Assembly: GCA_024345305.1 (NCBI GenBank)
Contig: BRON01000002.1
Span: forward strand, 2,480,001-2,544,000
DNA: 64,000 nucleotides
Direction of reading: 5' to 3'
Source of the DNA: Mrakia gelida
Lineage: Eukaryota; Basidiomycota; Tremellomycetes; Cystofilobasidiales; Mrakiaceae
In this document: in pieces, positions 33,833 through 44,940 of the stretch
Layout: every line of letters begins with the position of its first letter
Position numbering within the stretch: the first letter of the stretch is position 1
The notes under the pieces: generated by a model
The model's input: only the letters and a program-made list of their open reading frames with translations
The model's database searches: none
Told to the model about the DNA's origin: nothing
Made by a program: the position numbers and the translations under genes

Positions 33833-35382
33833 TCAAGTCGTCTCTTCCTCCCCACCTCGTTCCTCCAACTCCCCTCGAGCCTTGTACATCTCCTCCCAAA
33901 CGTCCTTCAACCCATCCACGTCTTCCTCCTCGTCGTCGTCCGGCACCTCGACCTTGGCTTCACCCTCCTCAGACTCAACCTCCTTCGTCTTCCCTGCACT
34001 ACTCTTCTCAAACTTCCCCTTCCCCTTCCCACCTCCGCTACTCGCACCAACCAACACGTCTCCCATCCTCCCGAGTCCTCCGACCGATCCAGGGATCAGC
34101 GTTTGGGAGCTGGCGTCGGCGCGGCGACGTTCTTCTTTGAGTCGAGCGGCCGTTTTGTGGGACATAGGTGGAGGGGAAGAGCCGATCTTGGGTGTGGGTT
34201 TCGGGGACGAGGAGGAGGGCGAGGAGGAGGAGGAGGGTTTGGGCGACGCGTTTGGAGGTGTTGGGTTGAGAGTGGGAGGTTGAGGAAGGAGGGAGGGTGT
34301 TGCGCGTTCTTTGATTGTGAGGGAGGCTATAAGAGCTGCTGGGCCTGAGACCGGTGGGGTCGGTGATGATGGTGATGGAGACGAGGGAGCGAGGGTGGGA
34401 TTGAGGGATTCGAGAGGAGCGGGAAGGGAGGGCGAGGGCGGTGGAGGAGGCGCTGATGTTGCTGCAGGGGGTGAAGGAGGTGACGAAGTGATGTCTGCTG
34501 GCCGAGATGCAGCAGATACTTCTGCGGAGCCATCTTCACGCGAACCCTCTCCCTCTTCCCTCGACGCGACCTTCCTCACCTTCTCCGCCTCCTCCCAAGC
34601 TCTCCTCTCCATCTCCTTCTCTTCCTCCACAAGTCTCTCCCTCTCCAACCTTTCCTCCACCTCCTCCAGCAACTCCCACTTCTTCCCCACCTCTCCTCCA
34701 CTCGCTCCGTCCTTCCCTCTCAACCATCTCCCCTCCTCACCGAGCATCCCACTCCTCCTCACCCACTCGCTCCTCTTCCAGCACTCCTTCGAACAGAACC
34801 CATCCTCCTCGTTTCCCGTCACTTCCACAATCCTCTTGCTTCCGTCCGACGCGTCCCTGACGATTCGCGAGCGAGGGGTGGAGAAGGAGGTGAAGGGTTT
34901 GGCAGGTGGGTTCGGGCAGAGAGGATGGGAACAGAGGGAGGAGAGGTGTCGTTCGTGAAGGATGGAGAGGTAGGAAGAGGGAAGGAGATAGTTGCACTGG
35001 ATAGAGATCGAGAAGACGGGAGTTAGTGGATGTATGGATCGTGCGAGGAGGGAAGGGAGTGATCTTACGGCTTCTTTGAAAGCATCTCGAGAAACGGGGA
35101 CGTCTTCGAGGAGGGATTCCATCGCGATCATCGTAGCTTTGTTGGCTTCAGCTCGATCTTGGTAGCTCTGGAAAGCCAAGGAAAAGAGCAGCGTAAGCTA
35201 GACGCTCTTGTGTCGAGATGTATAGAACGAGAAGAGCGAACCTGTCTGAGAGCAGCTGTATCGGTTGTGCGAGCTCCTCCTCCACTCGAAGTTGATCCTG
35301 CTTCGTTGACCGAGAGAGATTGAGGTTGACGGAGACTCCGAGTGGGCGCAGGTCGTCGCTTGGGTGATGCAGGGGAGGACAT
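33833..35382 (-). CDS. RTR1: RNA polymerase II CTD phosphatase of the RTR1/RPAP2 family
   Basis: Rtr1/RPAP2 dephosphorylates Ser5 of the Pol II CTD and helps import Pol II. The zinc-binding core is present: CNYLLPSSYLSILHERHLSS, then LCSHPLCPNPP, and after a spacer GFCSKECWKRSEW, giving the paired C-x4-C and C-x3-C ligands of the family. Upstream, YQDRAEANKATMIAMESLLE matches the helical N-terminus. After the core come a long charged coiled-coil-like segment (ELLEEVEERLERERLVEEEK) and a Ser/Pro-rich disordered tail with acidic patches, ending GGEEETT (TGA 33833-33835). The start is ATG at 35382 (MSSPASPKRRPAPTRSLRQ). There are three exons; the first donor is GTTCGC. The start codon lies 160 bp from the divergent YIP1-family gene. 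Confidence 0.88.
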
Positions 35383-35542
35383 GGTCTTCGAAGAAATAGA
35401 GAGGCTCGGTCTGCCTGGCTGCTGGTCGTTAGTAGGAAGGAGACCCAGATGGGTGAGCTCGAACTTGGATCCGTTTTGAGCTTCGTCGAAAGCGACGTGT
35501 CCTTCCCTCCCAAACGTCCAGCTCCCCCTTCTTCACCAGCAA
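35383..35542. promoter_or_regulatory. Compact bidirectional promoter, RTR1 / YIP1-family gene
   Basis: Only 160 bp separate the two ATGs. The stretch contains GAGCTCGAAC and no TATA element I can recognise. Shared regulation is plausible but not shown. Confidence 0.5.
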
Positions 35543-37173
35543 ATGTCCAGACAGCCAGGTTACACTATCGTAGATGTAGATGAGGAGGTGAGTCGCCCTC
35601 TCACTCGAGCCGTGTAGCTTCTCGAGCTGATTGTCGTCTTCGTTTTTGAATCGAAAGGAGGGAGGAGACATGGGTCGAAGCGAGCCTTCGGGACTCGAGT
35701 TCAAGAGTCAGTCGCCCTTCCATCCCTCTGTGTACATTCGAGGAGCTCAAGCTGATTCGCGTTGGGTGCTTTTGCAGCTTATCTAGGTACGACACCGTCC
35801 AACGTTCAGTCAGAGTACGACGGAGGAGTCAACTCGTCTGCTTCAAGAGGGACCGGTGCGTTCCATCTTCCCTCCTCCCTTCCCCTTCTTCGCTCGACCC
35901 ATCCTCAGCTCGATACCAAAGCTGACCTCGTCGGCTCGTTGACTGTACAGCTCCTCCAACGTCGCTCTTCAACCTGGCGTACTACCAGTACCTGTTTGAC
36001 ATCGACAGCGTGGATGTGCTTCAGAGATGGTGAGCTCGTCCTCCTTCCCTTCCTCCGTCTCGCAGCTCGCTTCCCCTCCGAGCTCCCCTTCTGACTCTTC
36101 TACACTTCTTCTGAGCTCTCAGCGGAAAGGCCATGCTTCCTATACCCTCTCAGCCAACAGGCAACTTCATCCAGGACGTGTGTGACGGACGGCCCGATCT
36201 CTACGGTTCGTCTCCCTTCGCCTCGACCTCACCTCCCTTGCTCCATCTCTCAAGGTCCAGAGGCTCACCAAACATCTTCTCCTGCTTTTTCTCGCTCGTG
36301 ATACAGGCCCTTTCTGGACCCTCACAACCCTCGCCTTTACCCTCTACGTCTTCTCCTCCCTCTCCACCTCCATCTCAGCCTACATCGCCAACCCCGAGAT
36401 CCCTCCCGTTCAGGACATCGGAAAGATCTCCTTCGCGGCCGCTCTGGTCTACTCGTACGGGATCGGGTTCCCAGCTCTGCTTTGGGCGGTGGTGAGATGG
36501 CTGGGAGGAGCTGAGGTTGGATGGGGAGTCGTCGAGGCGTTGGTGATCTACGGATGTGAGTCGTCGAGCTCTCCTCTTCTCCTCGCGTCTCCCTTTTGCT
36601 CTACGAGCGAGCTGGAAAGCTGATTCGACTCTCGCATGTGTTCCTTTAGACGCTATGTCGGTGTACATTCCCGTTTCGGTTCTGTGCATCATCCCCATCC
36701 CCATCCTTCGTTGGATCCTCGTCGGTCTTGGTGCTGGGTCTTCAGGATGGTTCCTGTGAGTCGAACAGCCCCTTCCTTCCTCGCTCTCGTCTGCCCTTGG
36801 ACGTTGGCTGACGCTTCTCTAACATCTCGTCTCCCTCAGGATACGGAACATTTACCCAGTCCTCGCAGGACTCGACTCGAAGTTCCCTCGTCTGCTCGTC
36901 ATCGCTATCGTCGTCCTCCACGCCGCTATCGCTCTCACTTTCAAGGTCGTCTTCTTCTCGTGAGTCTCAAAAATCCTACCTTCCGACGTCTGAGCTCCTT
37001 TTTGCTGCCTCACGGTCGATTCTCCGCCGTCGCGTCGCTCGAAACTGACCTCGCTCTTTCTCCCTCGCCATTTCCACTCGCGCTCTTTCCGCCCACACAG
37101 CTACTCAGTCGGCGGCACCCTCGTGGGAACTGAACCCCTTCCAGGACTGGGTGGAGAAGTCACTCCTCCTTGA
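35543..37173 (+). CDS. YIP1-domain Golgi/ER membrane protein (YIPF1/2-like)
   Basis: YIP1-family proteins are five-helix Golgi/ER proteins that bind Rab GTPases and act in vesicle traffic. The N-terminus, MSRQPGYTIVDVDEE, is recovered by splicing three small exons through GTGAGT and GTCAGT donors with GCTGATT branch sites. Then come FNLAYYQYLFDIDSVDVLQR, the family hallmark DLYGPFWTLTTLAFTLYVFS, and helices VYSYGIGFPALLWAVVRWL, YAMSVYIPVSVLCIIPIPIL and LLVIAIVVLHAAIALTFKV. It ends GLGGEVTPP with TGA at 37171-37173. The LYGPFW motif and length (about 300 residues) fit YIPF1/YIPF2 better than Yip1 itself. Divergent from RTR1. Confidence 0.85.
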
Positions 37174-37712
37174 TCGATCTCTCTCAGACCAGAGCGAGCG
37201 AGGGAGCAAAACGCGGAGGAGCTGGTTTCGCGACGCGACCTGGGATTTCTCCGCCCTCGTCATTTCTCTCTCTCCCTCCCTCTTTTACTTCAGCTTCTTT
37301 TATAGGGATGATCTCAATGGCTCGTATAGACTATACGCCCCTCTGTGCTTTCCCACAGCCGACCTCGCCACCTCCCCTCTCTCTCAGAAGATTTCGAGAG
37401 AGAGAGAGAGACAGAAAGGCGTGCGATGAGCCTCTTGAGCTGAAAGATTCTGAACGAGACGTTCCCTTACGGGCCATGCAGTCCCTACCTTACGTAGCTC
37501 CTTGTTACTTCCGAAACAAAGCTAAAGGGGAAGGATTGGAGATGAGGTGATTATTTGCACGAAATCAGCTCAGCTGAGCTGCTCAGTCGAAGCTCGACGC
37601 CTTCTCCCCGTCTTTCCCTTTCTGATCGCAACCCAACCCTCACTCACTCCCTCCCTCCTCCCCTCCCTCCCTTCCTTTCTTCTTCTTCCTTCAAAAAAGG
37701 CTCAAGTCAGCC
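37174..37712. other. Intergenic, with a short GA repeat
   Basis: These 539 bp contain (GA) runs near 37395-37412 and a TC-rich stretch before the next gene. No coding or RNA gene is supported. Confidence 0.45.
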
Positions 37713-38897
37713 ATGCCAGTGATCACCTCCCTCCTCATCGGAACAGCTCTTGTATCGTCGTTCCAGTGGCTCGTTTGGGACGGCAGGGAGGTGAGTCCGA
37801 AGCTCGTCGCGTTGACCTCGATCCTCTCGCCGTGGAGCTGTCTCGCTGACCTTTTTCGCTCTCTTCCTCAGGACGAAGCCCCTCCTGGAGCACCTCCGCC
37901 TTCACCGTTCAGCTCGTTCGCCAACCTTCGCAGACACATCTCTCGGGCTTCCTTGCGACAGGAAAGGGAGGAGGTCGAGGAGGATGAGGGAGTCGAGCTC
38001 CCTCCCGAAACGCTGCCCGGATATAGTCGAATCATGGAGCGTCAGAGGAGTTTCAGGGTCCTTAAGAAGAGGAGAGCTAGGGAAGCTGAGAACAAGGTGA
38101 GATTTTGATGTCCAGGCGAAAAATTGGGCGAGAGGAGGCGGGTAGCTTCCTTTGTTGAGCTTCGTTTCTTCTCGAGCCGACGTTAGCTGATCGCCCGTTC
38201 CTTTCCTTTCCCTTGCCCCTTAGAACCCTACGAATCCAACTCGTATTACACAGCACCAAGAGGAAGATTCCAGTACCTCAAACGAGGTTCGTGCTCTCTC
38301 TCATAATTTTCTTTTCCAGGCTGTTCGATTGAAGGTCAGCTGAGGAGGGGAGGCGAGGCGGGTCAAACTCGCGACGTCGACGCAGCCCTCCTCTCTTCAC
38401 TAACCCCCTCGTTCCCTTCCGCTCTACAGTTCCCTCGCCCTCCCAAACCTCTTCCCAACGCTAAAAACTTCCCTCCTCCCACCGCCGCCGCTTCATCAAA
38501 CCCAACCGAGACTCGCCAACCCTCCCTCACCCTCTCAGACGCGTCTCACTCCTCCGGCACCACCAGCACCCACCCTCCCACTCGCACTCGCGCCCATCGA
38601 TCCTCCTACCCTCTCACGCCCGAACACTCCCAAGTCCTCCTCCCTCCCGTCCCGACCCCTCATCTTCAGATCCTTCCGGCCCAAACGATCAACGACGCTC
38701 AGATGTTCGACGAGGACGAGGAGGTCTCGGACGTTGTTTCGTCCTGGTTGGGCTCGATGGAACGTGAAGGGGAACGAGTCACCTGCGGGGCGGTGAATTG
38801 TGAAGCGAACACGAGGAAGGGGAAGGGAGGAGGGGTATGTAGGTGTTTCGAGGAAGGGGAGAGTGAGATTAGGGGGAGGAGGATGGGTGCTTGCTAG
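37713..38897 (+). CDS. Unrecognised protein with N-terminal hydrophobic anchor
   Basis: I do not recognise this family. Splicing gives MPVITSLLIGTALVSSFQWL, a short hydrophobic head that could be a signal anchor. An acidic, Arg-rich middle follows (REEVEEDEGVELPPETLPGY, then RIMERQRSFRVLKKRRAREA). The tail is Pro/Ser/Thr-rich, with a conserved-looking acidic end (FDEDEEVSDVVSSWLGSMER) and a Cys-containing last segment (TCGAVNC, VCRCFEEG), ending RRMGAC with TAG 38895-38897. There are four exons. In the third exon another frame (YESNSYYTAPRGRFQYLKR) also looks protein-like but runs into a stop in the next exon, so I kept the open one. It converges on the PI-PLC gene with 209 bp between the stops. 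Confidence 0.55.
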
Positions 38898-39106
38898 CGA
38901 AGAACGAAACGAAAACGAACGCGACGACGACGTGAAACGAACTTTTTGACGAACTCTCTACTCTCTCTCTCTCTCTTGCCTCTGTACTGTACTTTGACTT
39001 TTATGTGTGTTACCCTCTGTTGCTATACCTCTGCCACATGCCCTTCCTTTGTACTCTTGTATCACATATATCGCGAACGAAAGCAAAGCGCGAGGAGGAG
39101 GCGACA

Positions 39107-40931
39107 TCAAAGGAAGTTGAACGCCAACAACAACTCTACCAGTCCCTTCTCACTTCTATAGAAATCGAACAGGATCCACCCGTTCAGAAGCTCTCCCGCC
39201 TGAGCTCTTTCTCCATCTCGAACTCCCATCTCTCCTCCCTTCTCAAACCCAACCTTCTCCTCTCCTGCTCGACGCGTCGAACCACTCATCAACCTCGCCG
39301 TCAACCACCTCCCCATCCTCCCATTCACGCCCTCCACGCCCAACCACCCCCACCCGAACCCTCTCGCAACCGTCACAGGCATCGCGAACGGCAGAGCTGC
39401 AGCCGAGCAGAACGTCAGAGCGACGTGTTTGGCGAGGGGAGTTTCGATGGCCAGACGGGTTTGGACGGCGTAGGCTTTTTCGGGGATGGAGAGGATGGAG
39501 TAGATGTTGTACCTAAGCCGCGACCAGAACGAAAAAAGCGAAGGGGTCAGTGTTGAGAAGAACGAGAAGAACGAGACAACTCGACGAAGGAAGACGCAGG
39601 GTCGAAACGAGAAACGACGCGTCTCGTCTCGTCTCACGAACTCACCAATCCTGTATCCCCAACACCCACCCACCCTCTCCCTTATCCACTCCTTCCTTCC
39701 TATCCCCCTCAGGCAACTTCACCTCGAACCCTTCCTTCTTACTATCCTCCCACCCGGTCGGATGAATCCCCATCCCTCCCACGTCCTCCCACCCTTTGCC
39801 CTCCTGGCCCCCGAACCGCGAGAACAACACGATCTTCCCTCGCACGTCGCCGAGGCGCGGGATGGTGTTGCTCAGGTGGTAGCGCGATCGAGGGAAGGAA
39901 GATGAGGAGGGTGGGTCGAGAAGGGCTGAGCGGAGGAGGGAGAGGAAGAGGGGAGTGGAAGCGTTTTCTTGTTGGATCGAGAGGAGGATGGTTTCGTTGC
40001 AGGAGGAGGGGGAGGTGAGGAAGGTTGTGAGGAGAACGAGGAGGTCGGTGAAGAGGGCTCGTTGTGTCACTGTGGGCGAAGGTCGAGGGGAAGGACGGGT
40101 GTTAGAGGATGAGAGGTGGGAAGACGACGCGACGAAGAGGGGAGCGTACCAATGCCGTGGTAGGCGATGAGTTTGCCGTTCTTCTCTGCTAGACGGACGT
40201 CTGAGGAAAGATACGGATCTCTGGTCAGGTCGCGAGACTGCTGTGAGAGAAGAAGCTGTAGAACCCACCGAGAAAACGCAACCCATCTCTGAGCTGAACG
40301 TCGAGCGGCGTCGCCGGCTGCTGGCACTGCGAGACTGGCCAACCGTAGAGAGCTGTAGACTGATGGGTTCCAGGGATAACCATCTCTCCTAGCGAGGTCG
40401 AATCAGGCATCTCGGACATCCACGAGTCAAGGGGAGGAGTTTCGAAGAGGAGGAGAGACTGGCAGCCGTCGGCGTTCTGTTTGGTGGAACGAAACGCAAC
40501 GTCAGTCCAGCGAAATGAGCTCTACCTCGCTCTCGTACACATACCTTGACTCTGAAAGCTCTAAGCTCCATCCCAGCCCTCGAGCTGGAGTGTAGAGTGT
40601 CCTCTCCGGTCGAAGAAGAAGGACGAGGATCGACTTCTTCCTGGATCGTCTCGACGACCTCGACCTTCGTCCATCCGCTCCTCTTCCACGATGTCCCTTT
40701 CCCTCGCTTGGAGAGCGAGACTAGATACTGCTTGCCGCTCCCTGAGCCGTGTACGGAAAAGAGGAGGTCGAGAGGAGGGGTCCTGGAGGACGAGGGGAGG
40801 TAGGCGAGAGGGCCGAGGGAGGAAGGGAGCAGGAGGACGGGTTCGAGGAAGGGGTGGGACGAGTTGCTCAGCGACAGATGAGATCGGGTGAGATTGTGAA
40901 TTTGGATCCGAGGAGGTGTAGAGGGTGCCAT
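39107..40931 (-). CDS. PI-PLC X-domain (phosphatidylinositol-phospholipase C-like) protein
   Basis: The X-domain TIM barrel cleaves phosphoinositides or GPI-type substrates in the bacterial-like PLC group. Two catalytic histidines are visible: VIPGTHQSTALYG and IAYHGIG. Between them lie SQCQQPATPLDVQLRDGLRF and, after them, ETILLSIQQENAS and RGKIVLFSRFGG, all typical of PLCXD-type proteins. The N-terminal 150 residues (RIQIHNLTRSHLSLSNSSHP ...) look beta-rich and may be a lipid- or lectin-like module; I cannot name it. The C-terminal part (YNIYSILSIPEKAYAVQTRL) matches the barrel end. No calcium-binding Y or C2 domain is seen, so it is not a eukaryotic PLC-delta type. The start is ATG 40931 (MAPSTPPRIQ); the stop is TGA 39107-39109. 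Head to head with the thioesterase gene. Confidence 0.8.
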
Positions 40932-41058
40932 GACCTTAGATCGACGAGTAAGATCCAGCTGGGATTGCTGACTAGAGTCGGTGGAGGATTGGGGAAGACC
41001 GACGGAAGGAAGGCAAAGCTGACAGACGAAGCTCAACTTTCGACCTTCCTTCCCGACG
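40932..41058. promoter_or_regulatory. Compact bidirectional promoter, PI-PLC / acyl-protein thioesterase
   Basis: 127 bp lie between the two outermost ATGs. No TATA box is visible. The short distance implies overlapping promoter elements. Confidence 0.5.
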
Positions 41059-42070
41059 ATGAGGTTCCTCCTCACCCTCACTACCCTCTCAATCACTCTT
41101 ATCGCTCTTTGGTGCAAGATGACTTCCCTCGCACCCATCATCCTCCCAGCCCTATCTGCCAAAGGAGCTCGCTCGACGCTCATATGGCTGCACGGTTTGG
41201 GCGATAGTGGGAACGGTTGGTCGAAACAACTTCACTCCTCCCTCTCAACCTCCTTCCCTTCCCTCAAGATCGTCCTCCCCAACGCAGAGAGTCGTCCCTT
41301 AACCATCAACGGAGGAGCCAAGATGCCTCAGTGGTTCGACATCAAGCATCAAGGGTCGAGAGACAAGCCTGAGCTTCAGGACGTTGAAGGGATGGAGAAG
41401 ACGAGGAAGTGGCTCGAGGAGATGATCAAGAAGGAGCGGGATGAGGGGAGAAAGGTTGTGCTGGGAGGATTCTCGCAAGGTTGGTTTTTGCATTAGCTAA
41501 CTCGCCTTGGGGCTGTAGAGAGGGTGGGGCGAAGTCTGAAGGACCGAGGGCTGACTCTTCCCTCGTCCCTCTTACAACGACGACTCGTTCTCGCAGGAGC
41601 CGTCATGTCCCTCTACACTGGTCTCCAAACCTCTCAAAAGCTAGAAGGGCTCGTCATCCTCTCAGGCTTCCTTCCCATCTTCGATACGATCCAGTCGGTG
41701 CGTGCTCTCTCTCTCGTCCTCCCCTCAGTCCTTCCCTCGTCCTCGCCTCGCACTCACACCCGTCCTCCTACCCACCCTCACTCTTATTCTCCAGAAAACC
41801 TCCCCCTCCCTCCCCAACTCCAACTTCCCCATCTTCCTCGCCCATGGAACCCACGACCGAGTCATCTCCTTCGACTACGCGATCAAGACGCGCGATTTCC
41901 TCGAGTGGAAGACGGACGCGGGAGGACTGGGTTTGAAGAACGTTACGTGGAAGGAGATTCGAGGGATGGGGCACTCGTCGGACGAGGGTGAGATGATGGA
42001 TCTGAAGGTTTGGATGGGGGGCGTGTTGGGATGGGAGGAACTGCCTGCGAAGGGAGAGGAGGCGAAGTAG
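41059..42070 (+). CDS. Acyl-protein thioesterase / carboxylesterase (APT1 type)
   Basis: APT1-type alpha/beta hydrolases remove palmitate from S-acylated proteins in the cytosol or at membranes. Visible features are LIWLHGLGDSGNGW (oxyanion region), LPNAESRPLTINGGAKMPQWFD, the nucleophile elbow GGFSQGAVMS (Ser), FLAHGTHDRVIS (Asp) and GMGHSSDEGE (His), ending LPAKGEEAK with TAG 42068-42070. About 245-270 residues, as expected. Two in-frame ATGs are possible. The one at 41119 (MTSLAPIILPALSAKG) matches family N-termini. The one at 41059 adds a hydrophobic 20-residue head (MRFLLTLTTLSITLIALWCK) that could act as a signal anchor. Both have A at -3. There are three exons; the GFSQ/GAV junction is spliced. 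Confidence 0.9.
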
Positions 42071-42420
42071 ACGGCGAGTCGATCGCGACGCGTCGTTGGT
42101 TTTTACTGCAGCATTGGATTGGTTCGTTGATCGTCAGACGTGGTAGAGGATATTTATGGAGCAGCTGTGCACACTTTGACTCCGAGAGTGAGTGCCTGAG
42201 TCGAGAAGCGGAAACGATCTTTGGAAGGATTCGACGCGTCGAACCGAACGAGGACACGGAGGAAAGCTTCCGTTCTTTTGGAGGAAGAAAGAGGCGCGAT
42301 ACGGGTCGAAAAGATGTGGATCGAAAGGTAGTAGAGAATCAACTAAGGGAGTGAACCAAATGAAAAAAGCCGAGATACGAAGCCAACACAAAAGAGAGAC
42401 AGAACGCGAACGAAGCAAGT
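42071..42420. other. Convergent 3' regions, thioesterase and RRM protein
   Basis: These 350 bp hold the two 3' ends and two copies of the ACGCGT-centred palindrome (near 42087 and 42233, the second the full TCGACGCGTCGA). No gene is supported. Confidence 0.5.
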
Positions 42421-44646
42421 CTAATCGAAAACGACCTTCTTTCCCTCGGAGGCCACAATACCCGTAGGAGCCCTCTTGGCCATCGCCAACGCCGCTCCAG
42501 GTCTCGCTCGTCCAGCAATCTCCCACTTGGCCATCTTGCCTCCCCTTCTCTTCTCCTCCCTCTCTCCTCCACCCTCCCTCCTCTCGCTCCTCTCGGGCCT
42601 CTCTCCTCCCTCTCCACCCTCGTCCTCTCCCTCTCGTCCCCTCTTCGCCTTCAGCCTCTCCCCACCGAAGTTCCTAGGAGGAGGCATGGGGTTGTTGGGC
42701 GCATCCACAGGAACGGAAGGAGGCAGACCGGCTGCTTCCCTCGCGGCTGCTCGCTCCTTCTTCTGCAGTCTCGGAGGCTTGAGGGACGACTTGGGGGTGG
42801 GAGGAGGTCGGACTTTGACGGGAGGAGCGTTGGGATCGGCGTTGGGGTCTTCTTCAATGATGGGAGTGTTGAAAGTTTGGGTTCCGGATCCTGAACGGGC
42901 GGCGGAGGAAGGGGAAGCATACTCGAGCGTGAGAGCTCGACCGTCGAGTTTGTGGTTCCTCATGTCGATGAGAGCGGCGGTGGCCTGGGCCGAGTTGTAG
43001 AAGTCGAGGAAGGCGAATCTGAGGGCGCAAAGAAACCGATGTAAATCGATCAGCTTCTGAGTAGGGCGGGGGGATCGAAACGAAACGAAGGAAACGGAAC
43101 AGACGCGTCTCTCGACTCCACTCACCCTTTGCATCGACCTGTGTCCTGGAACTGACCCATCCTGATCTTCCTCAACCCAGCACCGCTAACTTCGACCTCC
43201 TCAACCTTCCCATCCTTGCCGACGATCTCCACCTTCTCCTGCTTCTCTCCTCCCTCCTCCTCTCCCTCGGCGGCGTCGTCTCCCTCGACGGGAGCGACGA
43301 CAGGCTTCTTCTCGTCTCCTCCCTCGACGGGCTCAGGTCGGAAGACCGACTTCTTCTGCTTCGAGCTGTGTTTCGACGAAGAGAGAGAGGTCTGCCAGTG
43401 CTCCTCGATCAAGGTTCGGAGGGATTCTTCGGTGGCTTCGAATCTGAGCAAGGGAAAGCGAAAGGGAGGGAGAGTGGTGAGCTCGAGCAAACGAACGAAG
43501 CGAACGACGAGGAGCAGTTGAGAAGGGTTGGAGAGCTCACCCAAGGTTACCGACGAAGAGGGAAGTTCCAGGAGCGTTCTTCTGCTTAGCAAGGAGGGCT
43601 TGAACGGTTCGAGACTTGGTCTTGTTCTCGGGGAGAGCGACGGTAGCGGGGGTGATGGGTCGAGAAGAGAAGTCGGAACCGAGCTTGATGAGGAGAGCTC
43701 GTCCGTCTGTTGGACATCGAACGGAGTAGTAGAAGAGAAGAGAAAACGGTCAGCCGAAGGTCGTAGCCGAGGCGAGCTCGGAGAAGGGAGAAAGAGCGAG
43801 CTCGAAGGAAGGGAGGGACGAACCAAGGTGACCTTCCGAGAGCTTCACAGCTCGGTGACACGCCTCAGCTGTGGAGAAGTCGACGTAGGCGAATCTGGAG
43901 TACATGGCAGAAGTAGAGACTGAGGTCAGAACTGCTCCTGAGGTCGAAACGAGCTCAAACGAAACGAAGAAAGGAACGAGAGAGAAAGCTCACCCCTTGT
44001 TAGCTCCCCACTTCCCTCCACTCCCCGTCTTGGGCAGATTTATCCTCGTGATCATAGCGTCCGTCGTCTCCGTATCATCGTCCTCTTCATCCTCAGGCTC
44101 ACTCTCCTCCTCATCGCTCCCATCCTTCTCCTTCTCAGCAGCTCCCTTCCCCCACTTCCTAGGCTTCTTCAACGCCGAACTCAGGAAATCCCTAACCTGC
44201 TGCTCGGTCGTCTTGAACGCCAAGTTTCCAATCCAGATGGAGAACTTCTCGACCTTGGGTTCCTTGACCTTGGGCGCGGCTTTGATCTCGTTCCCTTCGT
44301 CGTCGAGTTGGATGAGGGGGACGGAGGAGGAAGGGACGGGGAGGGGAGGGGGGAGTCCTTTGGCTTTGGATTTTCGGAGAGCGGCTTTCGAGAGAGGGGC
44401 AGGGAGGGTGGTATCGATGGTGAGGAGGGAAGGGTCGTCGTCGTCTGCTGTGGGCTCGGTGGTGGCTGGGGTGGGCTCAGGAGCAGCGGCGGAGGTGGTA
44501 GGAGGAGGGGAGGAGGAGGAGGAAGAGGAAGCGACCGGAGCTGATTCTTCGACGACGACAGCGGTAGGGACCTCAGCGATGACCTCCTTGATCTTCTTGG
44601 AGGATTTCTCCTTCTTGGAGCTCTTCACAGACTTGTCCTTAGGCAT
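42421..44646 (-). CDS. Nucleolar-type protein with two RRM domains (NOP12/NOP13-like)
   Basis: Likely a ribosome-biogenesis RNA-binding protein. A Lys-rich head (MPKDKSVKSSKKEKSSKKIK) and a Ser/Pro/Ala spacer precede RRM1: FSIWIGNLAFKTTEQQVRDF (RNP2) and, after a long acidic insertion, GFAYVDFSTAEACHRAVKL (RNP1), closing DGRALLIKLGSDF. RRM2 begins NAPGTSLFVGNLG and FEATEESLRTLIEEHW, again with a long charged insertion (residues with PVEGDDAAEGEEEGG), then GFAFLDFYNSAQATAALIDM and LDGRALTLEYASP. The C-terminus is Arg/Glu/Gly-rich and ends GIVASEGKKVVFD with TAG at 42421-42423. Two RRMs with acidic loops and basic ends are the pattern of yeast Nop13/Nop12 and RBM34. Exact orthology is not certain. 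Five exons. Confidence 0.8.
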
Positions 44647-44940
44647 AGTGGGAGGAGAAGGGAGGGGAGGAGAGGGGTTGGGTTGGAGGAAGGGAGGGTG
44701 AGCTCGACTCGAAATTCGCTTCAAAGGCCAGGGCTGTGAAGGAAGAGGCTCGCGTCGTCTGGTCCTTGAGCCGAAGTTTTTCTTGTCGCAGACTCAGACG
44801 GGAACGGGAACAGGGTTCGTGTATCGTTTCATGAAATTTCGTCAAACGCAAACGCAAAGCAAGGCAGATCCTAGGCTAATCCCTTTTGCTCGTCCCTCAG
44901 CCTTCCCTCTGTCCTGTTCTCCCTCGCTCCGTCCATGAAT

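Noticed and set aside
34311..34958. 215-codon plus-strand frame opposite RTR1
   Set aside because: It is a shadow of the Ser/Pro-rich RTR1 tail; low complexity keeps several frames open.
39107..40931. Eukaryotic PLC-delta type enzyme
   Set aside because: Only the X-type barrel motifs are present; no Y, EF-hand or C2 region can be read.
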